A stretch of 64,000 nucleotides of DNA from JAGVPT01 sp963827085 (lineage in GTDB: Bacteria > Bacteroidota > Ignavibacteria > UBA10030 > UBA8401), in contig CAWGZY010000002.1 in assembly GCA_963827085.1 (NCBI GenBank), positions 620,001-684,000 of the forward strand, given 5' to 3'. Both the position numbers and the translations under genes were made by a program. Of the stretch, positions 18,675 to 26,841 are shown piece by piece. The notes under the pieces were generated by a model, which saw nothing but the letters and a program-made list of their open reading frames with translations, was not told where the DNA came from and did not search any database. Position 1 is the first letter of the stretch. Each line of letters begins with the position of its first letter.

Positions 18675-19916
18675 TTATTTCGTTAGCGTTATCTTCGACC
18701 CCGATGAAAGTTTCTCTGACGGGTGCAAAACAACTTTGTCTCCGACAGAGAGTCCTTGTTTTATTTCAATGCTGTTTCCCATAAGCTCGCCGACAACAAC
18801 GGGAGTTTCCACGACGTTTTCATTGCGGAGCAGGAACGCAACTTTCTTCCCGTCCCGCTCAGTAATGGCCGAGACCGGCACGGAAATTTTGGGGGTGGCG
18901 TTTTCTGTTGTTTTTTCGGTTTCCTTGTTCAGAAAAATCACCTTCGCGCTCATTTCGGGAAGGACGAGTTCATCCCGGTCCTGAAATTGAACTTTCGTCA
19001 GCACTGTTGCCTTGGCGCGGTCGGCAGTCGGAACAATTTTATGAACAGTGCCGTGGTACCGTTTATCCGTAATAGCGTCAAGTGTAATTTCGCACGGCTG
19101 ACCGGTATGAACTTTTTCTATGTTCGATTCGGACACGTCGGCTTCTACTTCAAGGGATCCCATATCGGCAAGCGTGACAAGGTCTCCGCGCGAACCGGAC
19201 GCAGCGCCGAACGGCGTGATAACGTCGCCGACATCCGCATCTTTTGTCAACACTGTGCCGTCGAAGGGGGCGCGGATGTACGTGTATTCAACCTGCACTT
19301 CGGCGGAACGAACGCCGGCTTCTGCAGCATTCACCGATGCTTCAGCTGATGCCACTCCTGCGATGGCTTTCTTATACCGGGCGTTTGCCGGATCGTAATC
19401 TGCTTTGGACGCCAGGTTCTGGTTGTAAAGCGATTTTTCCCGCTCATAATTCGACGTCGCATCGTCAAGCTCGGCCTTGGCCTGATCTACTCCAGCCTTC
19501 GCAACACCGAGGTTCGCTTTTGCTTGGCCGAGAGCCGCCTCAACGTCGCTGCTTTCGAGTCTTCCGATGATACTCCCCTTTGTCACCCGGTCGCCTTCAA
19601 TCACTCCAAGATATTCGAGCCGTCCGGTTCCTTTCGATGCAACGGCAGCTTTGCGTTGAGCGACAACATAACCGCTCGCCGTGAGCACGGTGTTCGCCTG
19701 TGATGGATACGTCAGCGAGACGGTTGCCGTTTCGATCTGCTCCGCCGAAGACATGCCGCCGCTAAAAATGAAAAATGCAACCACAACGAGTATCACGGCT
19801 CCGACGGATGAATAAAGAATGAAATTCTTCTTTTTCGAACCCGTGCCGTTCGATTCGGGAGCACTTCTATTGATACGGAGCGATGACAGGTCCGCTTTTT
19901 GTGTTTCAGATGACAT
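18675..19916 (-). CDS. HlyD/MacA-type periplasmic adaptor (membrane fusion protein)
   Basis: A 413-residue adaptor that would link the inner-membrane ABC complex to an outer-membrane channel. A single hydrophobic anchor spans residues ~32-52. The lipoyl (biotinyl-like) half-motifs bracket a coiled-coil hairpin rich in Ala/Glu/Lys (about 120-215; AALGQAKANLGVAKAGVDQAKAEL). AEVQVEYTYIRAPFDG re-enters the lipoyl domain, and a beta-barrel domain and a membrane-proximal domain follow. First gene of the four-gene export operon; no TolC homologue is present in the window. Confidence 0.88.
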   Translation of the reverse strand: MSSETQKADLSSLRINRSAPESNGTGSKKKNFILYSSVGAVILVVVAFFIFSGGMSSAEQIETATVSLTYPSQANTVLTASGYVVAQRKAAVASKGTGRLEYLGVIEGDRVTKGSIIGRLESSDVEAALGQAKANLGVAKAGVDQAKAELDDATSNYEREKSLYNQNLASKADYDPANARYKKAIAGVASAEASVNAAEAGVRSAEVQVEYTYIRAPFDGTVLTKDADVGDVITPFGAASGSRGDLVTLADMGSLEVEADVSESNIEKVHTGQPCEITLDAITDKRYHGTVHKIVPTADRAKATVLTKVQFQDRDELVLPEMSAKVIFLNKETEKTTENATPKISVPVSAITERDGKKVAFLLRNENVVETPVVVGELMGNSIEIKQGLSVGDKVVLHPSEKLSSGSKITLTK

Positions 19917-20042
19917 TTTTTTGAGTTCTTTACAATCGGGTGAATATGTAACGCATTTTCGGAAGGAAAGGTTTCAAAACCGCACATCCAATATGCGAAA
20001 ATTTGAAATCAGAATCAACGATGGGTAGGGGTGCAGTTCACG

Positions 20043-20121
20043 AGATGTCGGACATCTTGTCAGTTAATCTGGCCGAATTTTTCATACAGGCACGATTTTT
20101 TCGGGAAGATGTCCGACATCT
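20043..20121. repeat. Paired near-palindromes (REPIN-like), AGATGTCsGACATCT
   Basis: AGATGTCGGACATCT (20043-20057) and its reverse complement AGATGTCCGACATCT (20107-20121) are separated by 49 bp. Each is itself a palindrome with one central base. The pair lies past the 3' end of the GNAT gene, in a 262-bp gap upstream of the HlyD gene; nothing else is seen in that gap. It could be a mobile REP pair, two operators or a long hairpin. Confidence 0.6.
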
Positions 20122-20178
20122 TCTTAATAACTGATTTTAAAGCAGGATTCGGCGGCGACAATGCAGGAAATTCGCCTT

Positions 20179-20670
20179 TTATCCTTTTGCCAACGTGTCC
20201 AACGCCTTCCCCGTCGCGCGAAATATTGTCCAGTCGTCGAGCGGAATTGCCCCTAATTTTTTATAGAACACTATCGACGGCTCATTCCAGTCGAGCACAG
20301 CCCATTCGAACCGGCCGCAATTTCTTTCCTTCGCAATGCGAGCAAGGTAGACAAGGAGTGCTTTTCCAATTCCCTTGCCGCGGAAACTTGGAAAGACGAA
20401 GAGGTCCTCGAGATAAATTCCAGGACGGGCAAGAAACGTGGAAAAGTTATGGAAGAAGATTTCAAAACCTGCAGGTTGATCTTCATAATAGGCGATAACA
20501 ACTTCGGCAAACTTCTTCTCGCCGAACAATGTCTCACGGAGAAGAGCTTCCGTGGCAACGCACTGTTCCGATAAACGTTCGTACTCAGCGAGCTCTTTTA
20601 TAAACGTAAGAATAAGAGGGATGTCCCTCTCCGTCGCGGGCTCGATGCGAATTGATTGAGTTGATGTCAT
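20179..20670 (-). CDS. GNAT-family N-acetyltransferase
   Basis: A 163-residue protein of the GCN5-related acetyltransferase fold. IRIEPATERDIPLILTFIKELAEYER is the classic N-terminus; LEDLFVFPSFRGKGIGKALL is motif A with the acetyl-CoA pyrophosphate loop (RGKGIGKA), and WNEPSIVFYKKLGA is motif B. It resembles the spermidine/diamine acetyltransferase-like (SAT-type) branch, which could fit the nearby putrescine genes, but that link is weak. Divergence from other GNATs prevents a substrate call. Confidence 0.85.
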   Translation of the reverse strand: MTSTQSIRIEPATERDIPLILTFIKELAEYERLSEQCVATEALLRETLFGEKKFAEVVIAYYEDQPAGFEIFFHNFSTFLARPGIYLEDLFVFPSFRGKGIGKALLVYLARIAKERNCGRFEWAVLDWNEPSIVFYKKLGAIPLDDWTIFRATGKALDTLAKG

Positions 20671-20690
20671 AGAAAACTTTCGTTAATGCG

Positions 20691-21191
20691 TTACTGCATT
20701 GCCGGCATGCCCAGCTTCGCCCATTCTTCCCGCGACGGCCCGCAGACGCCCGGAACACCAAGCCCGGCCTGACGCATGAGTACCGTCATCTGGCCGCGAT
20801 GGTGCGTTTGATGCCTGAGAAGTGAGGCAAGAGCAAAACCGCGCTTCCATCTTTCACCAAACATTTCTACTTCTTCATCAAGCGCAGCGTCGTTCCAACG
20901 TTCCGGGGCCTGATCTGCAATGGACTGGGCGGCAGTGTGATATGCTTCTGCGATATCGTGCGCACTCTTCGGCAGCGGTGCATTTTCTGCCGGGGAAACA
21001 ACATTCAAGCCTGCTTGTTCGCCCATTTCACCGAGCAAGAGGGTGATATGCCAGGCGAGAAAGCCAAGCGATCGTCCATCGGGCGTGACTTTTTGCCCAA
21101 GTGATGTATCGTTCAGTGCGCGAAAAACTTTCAGCGTCGATAGTGATTCCCGGCGCCAATCTTCTGTGAAGTCCTTTATTGTTCTATACAT
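20691..21191 (-). CDS. DinB-superfamily protein (putative metal-dependent)
   Basis: A 166-residue four-helix DinB/YfiT-like protein. His residues in LAWHITLL and LLRHQTHHRGQ form the usual three-His metal site. Members include bacillithiol/mycothiol-type thiol transferases and stress proteins, but many are uncharacterised. GGAG lies 7-8 nt before the ATG. It starts 40 bp downstream of the SGNH gene on the same strand and ends 20 bp before the GNAT gene. Confidence 0.8.
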   Translation of the reverse strand: MYRTIKDFTEDWRRESLSTLKVFRALNDTSLGQKVTPDGRSLGFLAWHITLLLGEMGEQAGLNVVSPAENAPLPKSAHDIAEAYHTAAQSIADQAPERWNDAALDEEVEMFGERWKRGFALASLLRHQTHHRGQMTVLMRQAGLGVPGVCGPSREEWAKLGMPAMQ

Positions 21192-21231
21192 TTTTATTCT
21201 CCATTCCGAAAACGCGATCTGTCAGATAAAA

Positions 21232-21939
21232 TTATTGGTCAAGGGTTTTAAGAATTTGTTCGGCGACGAACCGATTGCCTCTGTCGTTTAAATGAACTCT
21301 GTCGACAGTCAGAATTCCTTTTTCTTCATCGTTAGGATTGCGAGATTTCAAGTATTCGGCAAAAGCCTTGTGAAGATCGCATAATGTGCTGCCGGTTTCT
21401 TTCGCAACGCGACGGCTGATATTTGAATATTCTTCAAGCGTTGTATCCTGGGGATTCGTTCCATCATTCTTTTCCCCGATAACACTCGGCGTGCAGAGGA
21501 TGACTCGTGCACCGTCATTTTGGATTGAGGCGATAATATCTTTCAATCCGGATTCAAAATCTTCTTTCGTTGTTCCCTTCAGACCCGGTGTCGCCCAATG
21601 CCACACATCGTTGATGCCGATATAAATAACGACCAGCGTTGGATGCTTATCCAACACATCCTTCTGAAGCCGTTTCTGCAGGTCCGGAACTTTGTTGCCG
21701 CTTACTCCCGCTCCTATGACTTCAATATTCATTCCTTCATGTTCTTTTTTAAGACTATCCTGGATAAGAGTTACATAACCGTTCGGCTTCACGCCGAGCT
21801 GGGTGATAGAATCCCCCAGGAATACTATTCTCTCTCCGGTGTGAAGAAAGTGCTGACTCGCAGCGCATCCGGCTAATAGTCCAGCAAAAAAAAGGAAGCA
21901 TCTTCCTTGATGCCATATAGTAAGTGCAAAACATTTCAT
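21232..21939 (-). CDS. Lipoprotein SGNH/GDSL hydrolase
   Basis: A 235-residue esterase/lipase-type hydrolase. The N-terminus is a lipoprotein signal with lipobox LAGC (Cys about 25). Block I FLGDSITQ carries the nucleophile Ser, GAGVSGNK block II Gly, GINDVWH block III Asn, and VDRVHLND block V the Asp-His pair. It would act on acyl or acetyl esters, perhaps carbohydrate acetyl groups, at the envelope. GGAG is 8 nt upstream of the ATG. Follows aguA on the same strand. Confidence 0.88.
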   Translation of the reverse strand: MKCFALTIWHQGRCFLFFAGLLAGCAASQHFLHTGERIVFLGDSITQLGVKPNGYVTLIQDSLKKEHEGMNIEVIGAGVSGNKVPDLQKRLQKDVLDKHPTLVVIYIGINDVWHWATPGLKGTTKEDFESGLKDIIASIQNDGARVILCTPSVIGEKNDGTNPQDTTLEEYSNISRRVAKETGSTLCDLHKAFAEYLKSRNPNDEEKGILTVDRVHLNDRGNRFVAEQILKTLDQ

Positions 21940-21978
21940 ATTCTGAACTCCGTTTTTTAGAGGGACTTTAATACAACT

Positions 21979-23034
21979 TTATTTTTTATTCGTAACTTGG
22001 GGTTCTTGCTGGCTAATGCAATGCAGGGTTCCAAGACCCAGCACCAGATCAACACAGTCGATGCCGACCACGGTGCGGTCTTGAAATTCCCGCTGGAGAA
22101 TTTCTATTGCCGCCGCGTCGTTCGAATCGCGGAATGTCGGTACCAGCACGATATTATTCGCAATCAGAAAATTTGCATAACTTGCAGGCAAACGCTGTCC
22201 GTTGAAAAATACGGGTGCGGGCATAGGAAGCTCGACAATCCGAAAATGATTTCCTTTTGTGTCTGTCATTGCCCGCAGGTCGAGAAGATTTTTATGAAGA
22301 ATGGCGTAGTTCTCGTCAGCGGGGTTCTTCTCGACAATGGCGACAATCGTATCCGGGCTGACAAACCGCGCCGAGTCGTCAATATGCCCGTCGGTATCGT
22401 CTCCGGCAATTCCTTCATCAACCCATAGTACCTTCTCGATGTTGTAATACTCGCCAAGATATTTCTCGATCTCCTCCTGGGTAAGTGCCGGATTACGGTT
22501 TTCATTCAACAAACACGATCTGCTCGTCAGCAAACATCCTTCGCCGTTGACGTCGATCGACCCTCCTTCCATGATAATTCCGGGATGAAAAACGAAGAGT
22601 TTTCTCAATTCGGCTATTCGCGACGGTACATTATTGTCGAGATCGTAGGGAAGGTATTTCCCTCCCCACGCGTTGAATCCCCAATCGATAATGGCGAGCG
22701 GTACCGGAGCGTTTGGATTGACAACGAACGCGGGACCGTGATCCCGGCACCAGGTATCGTTTGTTGGGATTTTAAACAGCGTAAATTGTGAAGGAGCGAC
22801 CTTGGCTTCTAGCAACAGTGAATTCACCTCGTTAACCATCGCATCGTCCACAACATTGATGTTCACGTGCTGGTGCGGGGCAAGTGTTTTGACAATGTTT
22901 GTGAAAACGCCGGGGATCAGGTCAAACTTGCCCGGCCACGTTTCTTTATTGTGCGGCCAGGAAAACCAGGTCGCCGCCTGCGGCTCCCACTCTGCGGGAA
23001 ACCTGTATCCAAGTTGTCGGGGAGTTTTATTCAA
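21979..23034 (-). CDS. aguA: Agmatine deiminase
   Basis: Hydrolyses agmatine to N-carbamoylputrescine and ammonia. The 351 residues match the family; YRFPAEWEPQAATWFSWPHN is the conserved start, with CRDHGP, GGSIDVNGEG, DTDGHIDD and the C-terminal nucleophile Cys in GTLHCISQ. The only plausible start is a TTG at 23034 without a clear ribosome site. A heptanucleotide array begins about 5 bp upstream, suggesting that the original 5' end was altered by the cassette inserted between aguB and aguA. Together with aguB (23578-24453) it converts agmatine to putrescine. Confidence 0.92.
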   Translation of the reverse strand: MNKTPRQLGYRFPAEWEPQAATWFSWPHNKETWPGKFDLIPGVFTNIVKTLAPHQHVNINVVDDAMVNEVNSLLLEAKVAPSQFTLFKIPTNDTWCRDHGPAFVVNPNAPVPLAIIDWGFNAWGGKYLPYDLDNNVPSRIAELRKLFVFHPGIIMEGGSIDVNGEGCLLTSRSCLLNENRNPALTQEEIEKYLGEYYNIEKVLWVDEGIAGDDTDGHIDDSARFVSPDTIVAIVEKNPADENYAILHKNLLDLRAMTDTKGNHFRIVELPMPAPVFFNGQRLPASYANFLIANNIVLVPTFRDSNDAAAIEILQREFQDRTVVGIDCVDLVLGLGTLHCISQQEPQVTNKK

Positions 23035-23038
23035 TGAT

Positions 23039-23073
23039 CGTTACCAGTTAACAGTAAACAGTAAACAATTTTC
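23039..23073. repeat. Period-7 array, left arm of the four-helix-bundle cassette
   Basis: Heptads in register: AGTTAAC at 23046, AGTAAAC at 23053 and 23060, then a decayed AATTTTC. The array abuts the aguA start. It is inverted relative to the array at 23529-23570. Confidence 0.85.
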
Positions 23074-23139
23074 ACAAGTTTAAGAATGCTAAAGGATGCA
23101 GGAAAGGCTCTTATGGAGCAATCTTCTAGGAAAATTATG

Positions 23140-23505
23140 TTAGTTGTTTTGTATTCGGGTTCTTTTAAGAATAGCGAAGAGGATTTTCGATAACTCATCG
23201 ACATCAGCAAACAAAGAGTCGTATAGTTTTCCGTCAATAAATTTCGTTTCTTTCTTAAGGGAAAGCCAATATTTCGTTTCGAGGCTTTCCTTATACGAAA
23301 TTGAAATCTTCGAGGAAAAATCAGCCGATGAAATTGCTCTATTCGCTTCGGCTATATTGGCGCCAATCGATGTCCCGGATCTAAGAAATTGTTTGGAGAG
23401 AATAAATTCTTTTTTGTTGTCGGTAATCCAAACATATAATTTAACAATGCGAACAGCAAACTTAAATGATTTTGAATATAAATTGTTCTCCTTATTTAGT
23501 GCCAT
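23140..23505 (-). CDS. Four-helix-bundle protein (S23/IVS-encoded protein family)
   Basis: A 121-residue all-helical protein of the TIGR02436 family, found both inside intervening sequences of 23S rRNA genes and as stand-alone intergenic genes. The same fold occurs as the Avd accessory protein of diversity-generating retroelements. The conserved phrase SGTSIGANIAEANRA is present (about residues 44-58), along with KISISYKESLETKYWL. A purine-rich GGGGGG AAAG precedes the ATG. It is flanked on both sides by inverted heptanucleotide arrays and the whole unit exactly fills the gap between aguB and aguA. No reverse transcriptase or template repeat is nearby. Function unknown. Confidence 0.87.
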   Translation of the reverse strand: MALNKENNLYSKSFKFAVRIVKLYVWITDNKKEFILSKQFLRSGTSIGANIAEANRAISSADFSSKISISYKESLETKYWLSLKKETKFIDGKLYDSLFADVDELSKILFAILKRTRIQNN

Positions 23506-23528
23506 CTTTCCCCCCTGGCTATTGATTA

Positions 23529-23570
23529 GCTTTTGCTTACTGTTAACTGCTTACTGCTAACTGTTTACTG
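23529..23570. repeat. Period-7 array, right arm of the four-helix-bundle cassette
   Basis: Five consecutive heptads from 23536: CTTACTG, TTAACTG, CTTACTG, CTAACTG and TTTACTG. The reverse complement has the AGTWARC form of the left arm. It ends 7 bp before the aguB stop codon. Confidence 0.88.
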
Positions 23571-23577
23571 AGAGATT

Positions 23578-24453
23578 CTACTCATCCAGCATTCTGCTCG
23601 TCAAGCCGCCGTATGCATCAATCCTTCTGTCGCGGAGAAACGGCCAATGCGTGCGCGTGATGTTCGAGCGGTTCAAATCGACATCGACGACGCTGACTTC
23701 TTCTTTGTCGCGCGGCGATTGATGGAGCATTTCGCCAAACGTGTTCGCAACAAACGAACCTCCCCAGAAATTAAGGTTTCCTTCCGTGCCAACGCGGTTG
23801 ACCGTAACAACGGGAATCCCGTTTGCAACAGCGTGCGCCCGTTGAATTACCTGCCATGCCTGGAATTGATCTTCCCGCGTTTTTGCCTCTTCATCGTTGG
23901 CCCAGCCGATCGCTGTTGGATAGAATAATATTTCGGCTCCCGACAATGCAGTCAGCCTAGCCGCTTCCGGATACCATTGATCCCAGCAAATGAGTACACC
24001 GATTGTTCCGAACTTTGTTTTCCATGATTTGAAACCGATATCTCCGGGGGTGAAGTAGAATTTTTCGTAGAACGACGGATCGTCCGGAATGTGCATTTTG
24101 CGGTATTTGCCGAGAAACTTCCCGTCCGCATCGATCACTGCGGCGGAATTGTGATAAACTCCTTCCGCCCGTTTCTCAAACAATGGCACAATAATAACAA
24201 CATCAAGTTCTTTCGCAAGCGATTGAAACTGCGTCGTCGAATCGCCGGGAATCGGTTCCGCTAATCCGAACGCTTTGTAGTCTTCCTTAATACAAAAATA
24301 GGGCGAGCGGAACAATTCCTGCAAACAGACAATGTTCGCTCCTTTTGCAGCTGCCTCGCGAACACCGGCGATTGCTTTTTTTATATTTTCCGCCGGATTC
24401 TCCACGCAGCTCATCTGCACTAATCCGACTTTTATCGTTCTTCGTTCTGCCAT
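23578..24453 (-). CDS. aguB: N-carbamoylputrescine amidase (nitrilase superfamily)
   Basis: Cleaves N-carbamoylputrescine to putrescine, CO2 and ammonia. The Glu-Lys-Cys triad is visible: CLQELFRSPYF (Glu), YRKMHIPDD (Lys), LICWDQWYPEAARL (Cys). The last motif is characteristic of AguB. The true start is ATG 24453 (MAERRTIKVGLVQ, 291 residues); the frame is open to 24492, but that extension only translates the TTCGTG array, giving an artefactual STKDTKGHEE peptide. It precedes aguA, with a mobile-looking cassette between them. Confidence 0.92.
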   Translation of the reverse strand: MAERRTIKVGLVQMSCVENPAENIKKAIAGVREAAAKGANIVCLQELFRSPYFCIKEDYKAFGLAEPIPGDSTTQFQSLAKELDVVIIVPLFEKRAEGVYHNSAAVIDADGKFLGKYRKMHIPDDPSFYEKFYFTPGDIGFKSWKTKFGTIGVLICWDQWYPEAARLTALSGAEILFYPTAIGWANDEEAKTREDQFQAWQVIQRAHAVANGIPVVTVNRVGTEGNLNFWGGSFVANTFGEMLHQSPRDKEEVSVVDVDLNRSNITRTHWPFLRDRRIDAYGGLTSRMLDE

Positions 24454-24461
24454 AATCTTTT

Positions 24462-24489
24462 CTTCGTGCCCCTTCGTGTCCTTCGTGGA
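24462..24489. repeat. Period-9/10 tandem array (TTCGTG), solo
   Basis: TTCGTG at 24463, 24473 and 24482, with the same 10-then-9 spacing as the array at 16709. It lies between fabF and the aguB start, and would be in the 5' leader of aguB. Confidence 0.75.
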
Positions 24490-24495
24490 CAATCT

Positions 24496-25734
24496 CTATG
24501 TATCTATCTTCTCGAAGCATACTGTCGCATTCGTTCCACCAAACCCAAAACCGTTAGACAGTGCATAGTGAATATCTTGCTTCCGCGCAATGTTCGGAAC
24601 ATAATCGAGATCGCATTCGGGGTCGGGATTATCAAGGTTGATCGTAGGCGGCAGAATACCGTCGCGCAAAGCAAGAATTGTGAACGCCGCTTCTGCCGCA
24701 CCGGCAGCGCCGAGTAAATGTCCGATCATCGACTTTGTTGAACTTATTGCAAGTTTTTTTGCATGTGCGCCAAAAGCTTTTTTTACTGCTTTTGTTTCCG
24801 CAATATCGCCAAGACCGGTCGACGTCCCGTGTGCGTTGATGTAATCGATTTGCTCCGGTTTAAGTCCTGCATACTCAACGGCAAGTTTCATTGCACGTTC
24901 AGCGCCGTCGCCGTTTTCTGGGGGCGCGGTAATATGGTAAGCATCGGCCGTCATCCCGCAGCTTAACATTCGCGCATACAAGCGGGCGCCGCGCCGCCGG
25001 GCATGTTCTTCGTCCTCAAGAATAATAACGCTCGCGCCTTCACTCAACACGAAACCGTCGCGGTCTTTATCAAACGGACGCGAAGCTCGTTGAGGCTCAT
25101 CATTCCTCTTTGACATAGCTCTCGCGGAACAAAATCCTGCAAACGCAACATCCATCACAGATGCCTCCGAGCCCCCGACAATCATAACATCGGCTTCTTC
25201 GCGCCTGATCGCATGAAACCCATCTGCGATTGCATGATTGCCCGTGGCGCACGCCGATACGACCGCATAGTTTGGTCCTTTTGCTCCGGTGCGAATCGCG
25301 AGATAGCCCGAGGGCATATTGATGATCGCCCCCGGAATAAAAAATGGAGTAATATACCTCGGTCCGTTCTTCGAAACGTTAATCGCTGTGTCGCTAATGC
25401 TGATGACGCCGCCGATACCGGAGCCGATGATAATGCCAACCCGTTCCGCGTTCGCCGGAGTAATCTCAAAATTGGAATCTTTTAACGCATCGAGCGCCGC
25501 TCCGACCGCATAATGATTGAAAAGGTCGAACCTGCGTGCTTCCTTCGGCTCAAAATATTTCGTTACGTCGAACCCTTTAATTTCCCCCGCAATGCGCGTG
25601 GGATATTGCTCGGTGGGAAAACGTGTAACGGGGCCAATTCCAGAAACGCCGGCAACGCAGTGCTTCCATGACTCCTCAGTCGATAACCCGATCGGAGTAA
25701 TTAAGCCGATGCCCGTAATCACGACTTTTCTCAT
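24496..25734 (-). CDS. fabF: Beta-ketoacyl-ACP synthase II
   Basis: Condensing enzyme of fatty acid elongation, 412 residues, the usual length. The Cys-His-His triad is seen: VSACATG (C162), INAHGTSTGLGD (His) and KSMIGHLLGAAG (His). GFGFGGTNATVCF closes the fold. No acpP or other fab gene is adjacent, so this may be a stand-alone copy. It begins 159 bp downstream of thrB with a palindromic repeat pair between them. Confidence 0.94.
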   Translation of the reverse strand: MRKVVITGIGLITPIGLSTEESWKHCVAGVSGIGPVTRFPTEQYPTRIAGEIKGFDVTKYFEPKEARRFDLFNHYAVGAALDALKDSNFEITPANAERVGIIIGSGIGGVISISDTAINVSKNGPRYITPFFIPGAIINMPSGYLAIRTGAKGPNYAVVSACATGNHAIADGFHAIRREEADVMIVGGSEASVMDVAFAGFCSARAMSKRNDEPQRASRPFDKDRDGFVLSEGASVIILEDEEHARRRGARLYARMLSCGMTADAYHITAPPENGDGAERAMKLAVEYAGLKPEQIDYINAHGTSTGLGDIAETKAVKKAFGAHAKKLAISSTKSMIGHLLGAAGAAEAAFTILALRDGILPPTINLDNPDPECDLDYVPNIARKQDIHYALSNGFGFGGTNATVCFEKIDT

Positions 25735-25826
25735 ATTCGACTGCTCATTGATAGTTTATTGAGACCGTTGCGGTGGGAAAGATAGCGGATTTTTTAGAGT
25801 GAAACAAGACGGTGATCGGGCACGAA

Positions 25827-25890
25827 CCTTCCGAAGGGTTGCTTTGGAAGGCGAACAATTAGAAAATTGTGTAACGGACCCTTCGGAAGG
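25827..25890. repeat. Paired near-palindromes (REPIN-like), CCTTCsGAAGG type
   Basis: CCTTCCGAAGGGT (25827-25839) and its exact reverse complement ACCCTTCGGAAGG (25878-25890) enclose 38 bp that contain a further ACAATT/AATTGT hairpin. Each arm is close to a palindrome. It lies directly 3' of the thrB stop; no U-tract follows, so it is a poor intrinsic terminator. Confidence 0.6.
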
Positions 25891-25893
25891 GTC

Positions 25894-26809
25894 TTAGCCA
25901 ATAACCTCTGCCCCTTTGTTTTCGACCGTCATAATTTCGTACGTCGAGGAGATACCGCGGGCGGAAAATGCATTCACCATTGCTTCGCCGATCTGTTTCT
26001 CATTGTTCGATGTAAACGAAAATACCGTTGGTCCCGATCCGCTGATATTGAATGACAGCGCCCCTGCACCAAGTGCAGCGTTCTTTACGTTCTCGAACCC
26101 TGGAATGAGTGCGGCCCGGTACTGCTCATGGAGCCGGTCGCCAGTTGCATAACGCAGCGCTTCAACGTCTCCTTCCATAAATGCTGCAATGAGCGATGCA
26201 ACGTTTTCAATGTTGACGACAGCATCTTTCAACGGTACTCTCTTTGGGAAGAATCTGGCGCGCCTGTTTTGTAAGAACCTGAAAATTCGGGCTGCAGGCA
26301 ACGACGGAAAGTTCCGACGCGATCTTGATGCTGCGACAGCGGACCTTTCCATTATCGAAACAATTGATCGTCAATCCACCCATCATCGCGGCGGAAACAT
26401 TGTCCGGATGCCCCTCTATCGAAACGGCAATATTCAGCATATCCTCACGCGACATTTTTGCGTGAAGGAATTCGTTGGCAAGGAAAACACCGCCGGCAAT
26501 CGCTGCACCGCTTCCGCCAAGTCCGCCGCTTGACGGGATTTCATTCTTGATGTGAAGGCGAATATTGTGCAGGGACTTTGTATTTAATGTCCCTACATAA
26601 TTTGCCAACGCCGCCATCCCCTGGTAAACAAGGTTTGTCTCATCCGTTGCAATATGTTCTTTGCCGTTCCCTTCAACGGAAATATGAACGGATGGCCCAT
26701 GCGCGTTCCCTTCATCGACCGATAAATACAAAAACCGGTTTAACGCGAGTCCGAGCGTGTCGAAGCCGGGTCCGATATTAGAAGTCGATGCTGGAATTTT
26801 TACCTTCAT
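25894..26809 (-). pseudogene. thrB: Homoserine kinase with a single-base frameshift
   Basis: Phosphorylates homoserine for threonine synthase. The N-terminal part from ATG 26809 (MKVKIPASTSNIGPGFDTLG, then the GHMP ATP loop PSSGGLGGSGAAIAGG) is in one frame down to about 26243. The C-terminal part (PLKDAVVNIENVASL onward, FNISGSGPTVFSF) is in another. One extra base in a CTCT run near 26238-26242 accounts for the shift; removing it restores a ~304-residue protein of normal size and uninterrupted family similarity. The remainder is well conserved, so a sequencing error or very recent mutation is more likely than an old pseudogene. Last gene of the attenuated lysC-thrC-thrB operon. Confidence 0.88.
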
Positions 26810-26814
26810 GGTTT

Positions 26815-26841
26815 TACCGCAATGGCGCAAAGGCGCTATGA
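26815..26841. repeat. Period-8 array, left arm of the GxxExxY cassette
   Basis: On the minus strand TTGCG-type octads (GCGCCTTT, GCGCCATT, GCGGTAAA) run from the GxxExxY stop codon to within a few bases of the thrB start. Inverted relative to the array at 27238-27263. Confidence 0.78.

Noticed and set aside
23140..23505. Diversity-generating retroelement (Avd-type protein)
   Set aside because: The fold matches Avd, but no reverse transcriptase, template repeat or variable repeat is nearby.
24454..24492. N-terminal extension of aguB (STKDTKGHEE)
   Set aside because: It is a translation of the TTCGTG repeat array; the family start is at 24453.
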